Origin: a bacterium 1xD42-87
Lineage (GTDB): Bacteria > Bacillota > Clostridia > Lachnospirales > Lachnospiraceae
Reading direction: 5' to 3'
Assembly: GCA_003611805.1 (NCBI GenBank)
Contig: RAYM01000014.1
Span: forward strand, 62,001 to 126,000
Length of the DNA: 64,000 nucleotides
The notes under the pieces are model-generated. The model was given only the letters and a program-made list of their open reading frames with translations. It was not told the DNA's origin and searched no databases. Numbering within the stretch: the first letter of the stretch is position 1; every line of letters begins with the position of its first letter. The translations under genes were made by a program, and so were the position numbers. Positions 62,076 through 64,000 of the stretch are shown here, in pieces.

Positions 62076-63398
62076 ATGAAAATTCTGATGGTAAATAAAT
62101 TTTTATATCCCAACGGCGGATCGGAGACTTATATTTTCCAGTTGGGGGAAGAATTACAGAAAAGAGGACATGAGGTACAGTATTTCGGGATGGAACATGA
62201 GGGGCGTATCGTGGGAAACCGGATCGACTGCTACACGTCCGATATGGATTTCCATACGGGAAAGCTGCAAAAACTGCTCTATCCTTTCAAAATTATCTAT
62301 TCTGTTGAGGCGAAGCGCAGGATGGGCAGAGTGCTTCAGGATATGCATCCTGATGTGGTGCACCTCAATAACATCAATTTCCAGCTGACGCCCTCCGTGA
62401 TTTACGCGGTGCGCTCCTATGAAAAGAGGACCGGAAGAAAAGTGAAGGTTGTGTACACGGCGCACGATTATCAGTGGGTGTGCCCCAATCATATGATGCG
62501 TATTCCCTCCACGGGAAAAATCTGTTTTGACTGCAGGGGCGGGTATTTCGGCATGTGCACGAGAAATCGGTGCATTCACAACTCGCGTGTGAAAAGCCTG
62601 CTGGGAACGATCGAGGCAAAATATTATATGTGGCGCAGGACTTATGGTATGGTGGATGTTATTATCTGCCCCAGCGAATTTATGAAAAAGCAGCTTGACA
62701 CCAGTCCGCTTCTGGAAGAAAAAACCGTGATGATGCGGAATTTTGTAGAGCGGGCGGTGGACATGGAAAAGCAAGGCATCACAGATGCGGATGTGAAACA
62801 GCCCGTCAGGACGGATTTTCAAAAACAGAAAGATGTGGAAAAGCCGAGCAGTAAAGGCATGGCAAATCGGAAAAGTACACAGCCGGGGGATTATGTACTT
62901 TACTTCGGACGTTTTTCCGAGGAGAAGGGAATCAGGACGCTCCTTGCGGCATGTGAGGCACTGCCGGACATACCCTTTGTTTTTGCCGGGTCAGGACCTC
63001 TGGAAGAGAAGGTTTCAAACGCAAAAAATGTGGAGAATAAGGGGTTTGTCACAGGAGAGGCGCTGCACAGACTGATTGCGGGGGCACGGTTTTCGGTCTA
63101 TCCGTCCGAGTGGTACGAGAACTGTCCGTTTTCCGTGATGGAATCGCAGATATACGGCACGCCGGTTCTTGTTTCAGATCTTGGCGGGGCGCCTGAACTG
63201 GTGCAGGCAGGAAGGACGGGAGATCTTTTCCGGGGCGGGGACGCGGAGGAGCTGACCGCGCATATCAGGGAGCTTTGGAACCAGCCGGAGCTGTGCAGGG
63301 CGTATCGGGAAAACTGTAAAGAGATAAAATTCGATACAATTGGGGAATATTGTGATAGAATAGTGAAGGATGTATATCAGACAGGAGATATGACATAA
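62076..63398 (+). CDS. Glycosyltransferase family 4 with Cys-rich segment
   Basis: A 440-residue GT-B enzyme: KFLYPNGGSETYIFQLGEEL, AHDYQWVCPNHMM, then CFDCRGGYFGMCTRNRCIHN (four Cys in about 20 residues, possible metal site), LYFGRFSEEKGIRTLLAA and the donor motif WYENCPFSVMESQIYGTPVL. This Cys cluster is shared with a known subgroup of GT4 enzymes in Gram-positive exopolysaccharide loci. A short charged insertion (about residues 235-265) separates the two domains. Its stop overlaps the next start as TAATG. Confidence 0.88.
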   Translation: MKILMVNKFLYPNGGSETYIFQLGEELQKRGHEVQYFGMEHEGRIVGNRIDCYTSDMDFHTGKLQKLLYPFKIIYSVEAKRRMGRVLQDMHPDVVHLNNINFQLTPSVIYAVRSYEKRTGRKVKVVYTAHDYQWVCPNHMMRIPSTGKICFDCRGGYFGMCTRNRCIHNSRVKSLLGTIEAKYYMWRRTYGMVDVIICPSEFMKKQLDTSPLLEEKTVMMRNFVERAVDMEKQGITDADVKQPVRTDFQKQKDVEKPSSKGMANRKSTQPGDYVLYFGRFSEEKGIRTLLAACEALPDIPFVFAGSGPLEEKVSNAKNVENKGFVTGEALHRLIAGARFSVYPSEWYENCPFSVMESQIYGTPVLVSDLGGAPELVQAGRTGDLFRGGDAEELTAHIRELWNQPELCRAYRENCKEIKFDTIGEYCDRIVKDVYQTGDMT

Positions 63399-64000
63399 TG
63401 GCAAGACGAACGCTTTATGGGACAGTTATAGTGACATACAGATGTAATGCGAGATGCAACATGTGCGACTGCTTCCGGGATCCGACGAAGCCGGACGAGG
63501 AGATCACGCTGGAGGATATTAAGAAGCTGCCGGAGATGGCATTTACGAACATTACGGGCGGGGAGCCTTTTATCAGGCAGGATATCCCGGATATTGTGAG
63601 GGAGCTTTATAAGAAATCTGACAGGATTGTCATATCTACCAACGGTTATTTTACGGACCGCATTATTGCGCTGTGCCGGGAGTTCCCGAAGGTGGGAATC
63701 CGCATCAGTATTGAGGGGCTGCAGGAGACGAACGATAAGATACGCGGGATTCCTGACGGTTTTAACAGGGGTTACAAAACCCTTAAGACGCTTGTGGAGA
63801 TGGGGCATCCTGACGTGGGGTTCGGCATGACGGTGCAGGATATGAACTGCGAGGATCTGGTGCCGCTTTACAATATCGCCAACGATATGGGGATGGAGTT
63901 TGCCACGGCGACCCTGCACAATTCCTTCTATTTCCGAAAGACGGACAATAAAATCGACGATAAGTACAAGGTGGCGCAGAATTTCGAGAAGCTGATCAAT
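63398..64000 (+). CDS. Radical SAM protein (3' truncated by window end)
   Basis: The first 201 residues of a radical SAM enzyme. CNARCNMCDC carries the CxxxCxxC cluster that binds the 4Fe-4S centre and S-adenosylmethionine; NITGGEPFIRQDI is the GGE motif and ISIEGLQETNDKIRG the beta-4/5 region. It is translationally coupled to the GT4 gene before it (TAATG) and has GGAG at 63383. Its function depends on the missing C-terminus (a SPASM domain would suggest modification of a peptide or sugar). Confidence 0.9.
   Translation, partial: MARRTLYGTVIVTYRCNARCNMCDCFRDPTKPDEEITLEDIKKLPEMAFTNITGGEPFIRQDIPDIVRELYKKSDRIVISTNGYFTDRIIALCREFPKVGIRISIEGLQETNDKIRGIPDGFNRGYKTLKTLVEMGHPDVGFGMTVQDMNCEDLVPLYNIANDMGMEFATATLHNSFYFRKTDNKIDDKYKVAQNFEKLIN

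Noticed and set aside
1-64000. CRISPR array, tRNA or rRNA genes
   Set aside because: No regularly spaced repeats and no tRNA- or rRNA-like conserved sequence were seen.

Overview
The window is a single very large cell-surface polysaccharide locus from a Gram-positive anaerobe, most likely a gut Lachnospiraceae (Clostridia). This rests on the moderate-to-high GC content, strong AGGAGG-type ribosome binding sites, very tight co-directional gene packing, and families typical of that group (DUF6020- and DUF6056-type membrane proteins, CotH-type proteins, large numbers of GT4/GT2/GT11 glycosyltransferases). No ribosomal RNA, tRNA or CRISPR array was seen. About 47 of the protein genes lie on the + strand; one intact gene (a phosphoribosyltransferase-like protein, 3147-3788) lies on the - strand.

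Region 1 (1-2952) holds the end of an operon making a UDP-4-amino-4,6-dideoxy-sugar (PglF/CapD-type dehydratase, PglE-type aminotransferase), closed by a rho-independent terminator. Region 2 (3147-3890) is the opposite-strand phosphoribosyltransferase-like gene with its own promoter and terminator. Region 3 (4055-18433) starts at a recognisable promoter and carries a PglC-like initiating phosphoglycosyl transferase, an ATP-grasp/HAD fusion, a PglA-like GT4, a TviB/TviC-type pair that should make UDP-GalNAcA, a sugar formyltransferase, a GT10-type transferase, three more GT4 enzymes and membrane proteins. Region 4 (about 18440-22250) is an AT-rich accessory island. It contains a decayed AraC-type regulator, a small broken reading frame, a frameshifted XRE control gene, a type II restriction endonuclease / C5-methyltransferase / Vsr trio, and fused IS66 and IS1182 transposase scraps.

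Region 5 (22283-28051) is the most unusual part. It is a five-gene cassette laid out like a D-alanylation (dlt) system: SGNH membrane-anchored protein, DltA-like adenylation enzyme, formyltransferase, acyl-carrier protein and MBOAT acyltransferase. The embedded formyltransferase suggests that an N-formylated amino acid, not D-alanine, is transferred to the surface glycan. Region 6 (28100-47000) has membrane proteins, a deacetylase-like protein, two AsnB-type amidotransferases (candidates for uronamide formation), an ABC exporter, GT2/GT4/GT11/GT17 enzymes and a Wzy-like polymerase. Region 7 (47085-64000) opens with a second, WbaP-type initiating transferase and continues with glycosyltransferases, a pyruvyltransferase family protein, a Wzx flippase, a GH88/105 glycosidase, a second Wzy-like polymerase, a WecG-GT4 fusion, a CotH-type protein, another GT4 and the start of a radical SAM enzyme cut by the window end.

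Two initiating transferases, two polymerases, one flippase and one ABC exporter suggest that at least two glycans, or one very complex glycan assembled in stages, are made here. Two intergenic copies of a structured element (30499-30593 and 46834-46928) share architecture and show compensatory base changes, so they look like a conserved RNA or mobile hairpin element. All functional statements come from motif reading by eye; no database search was possible.
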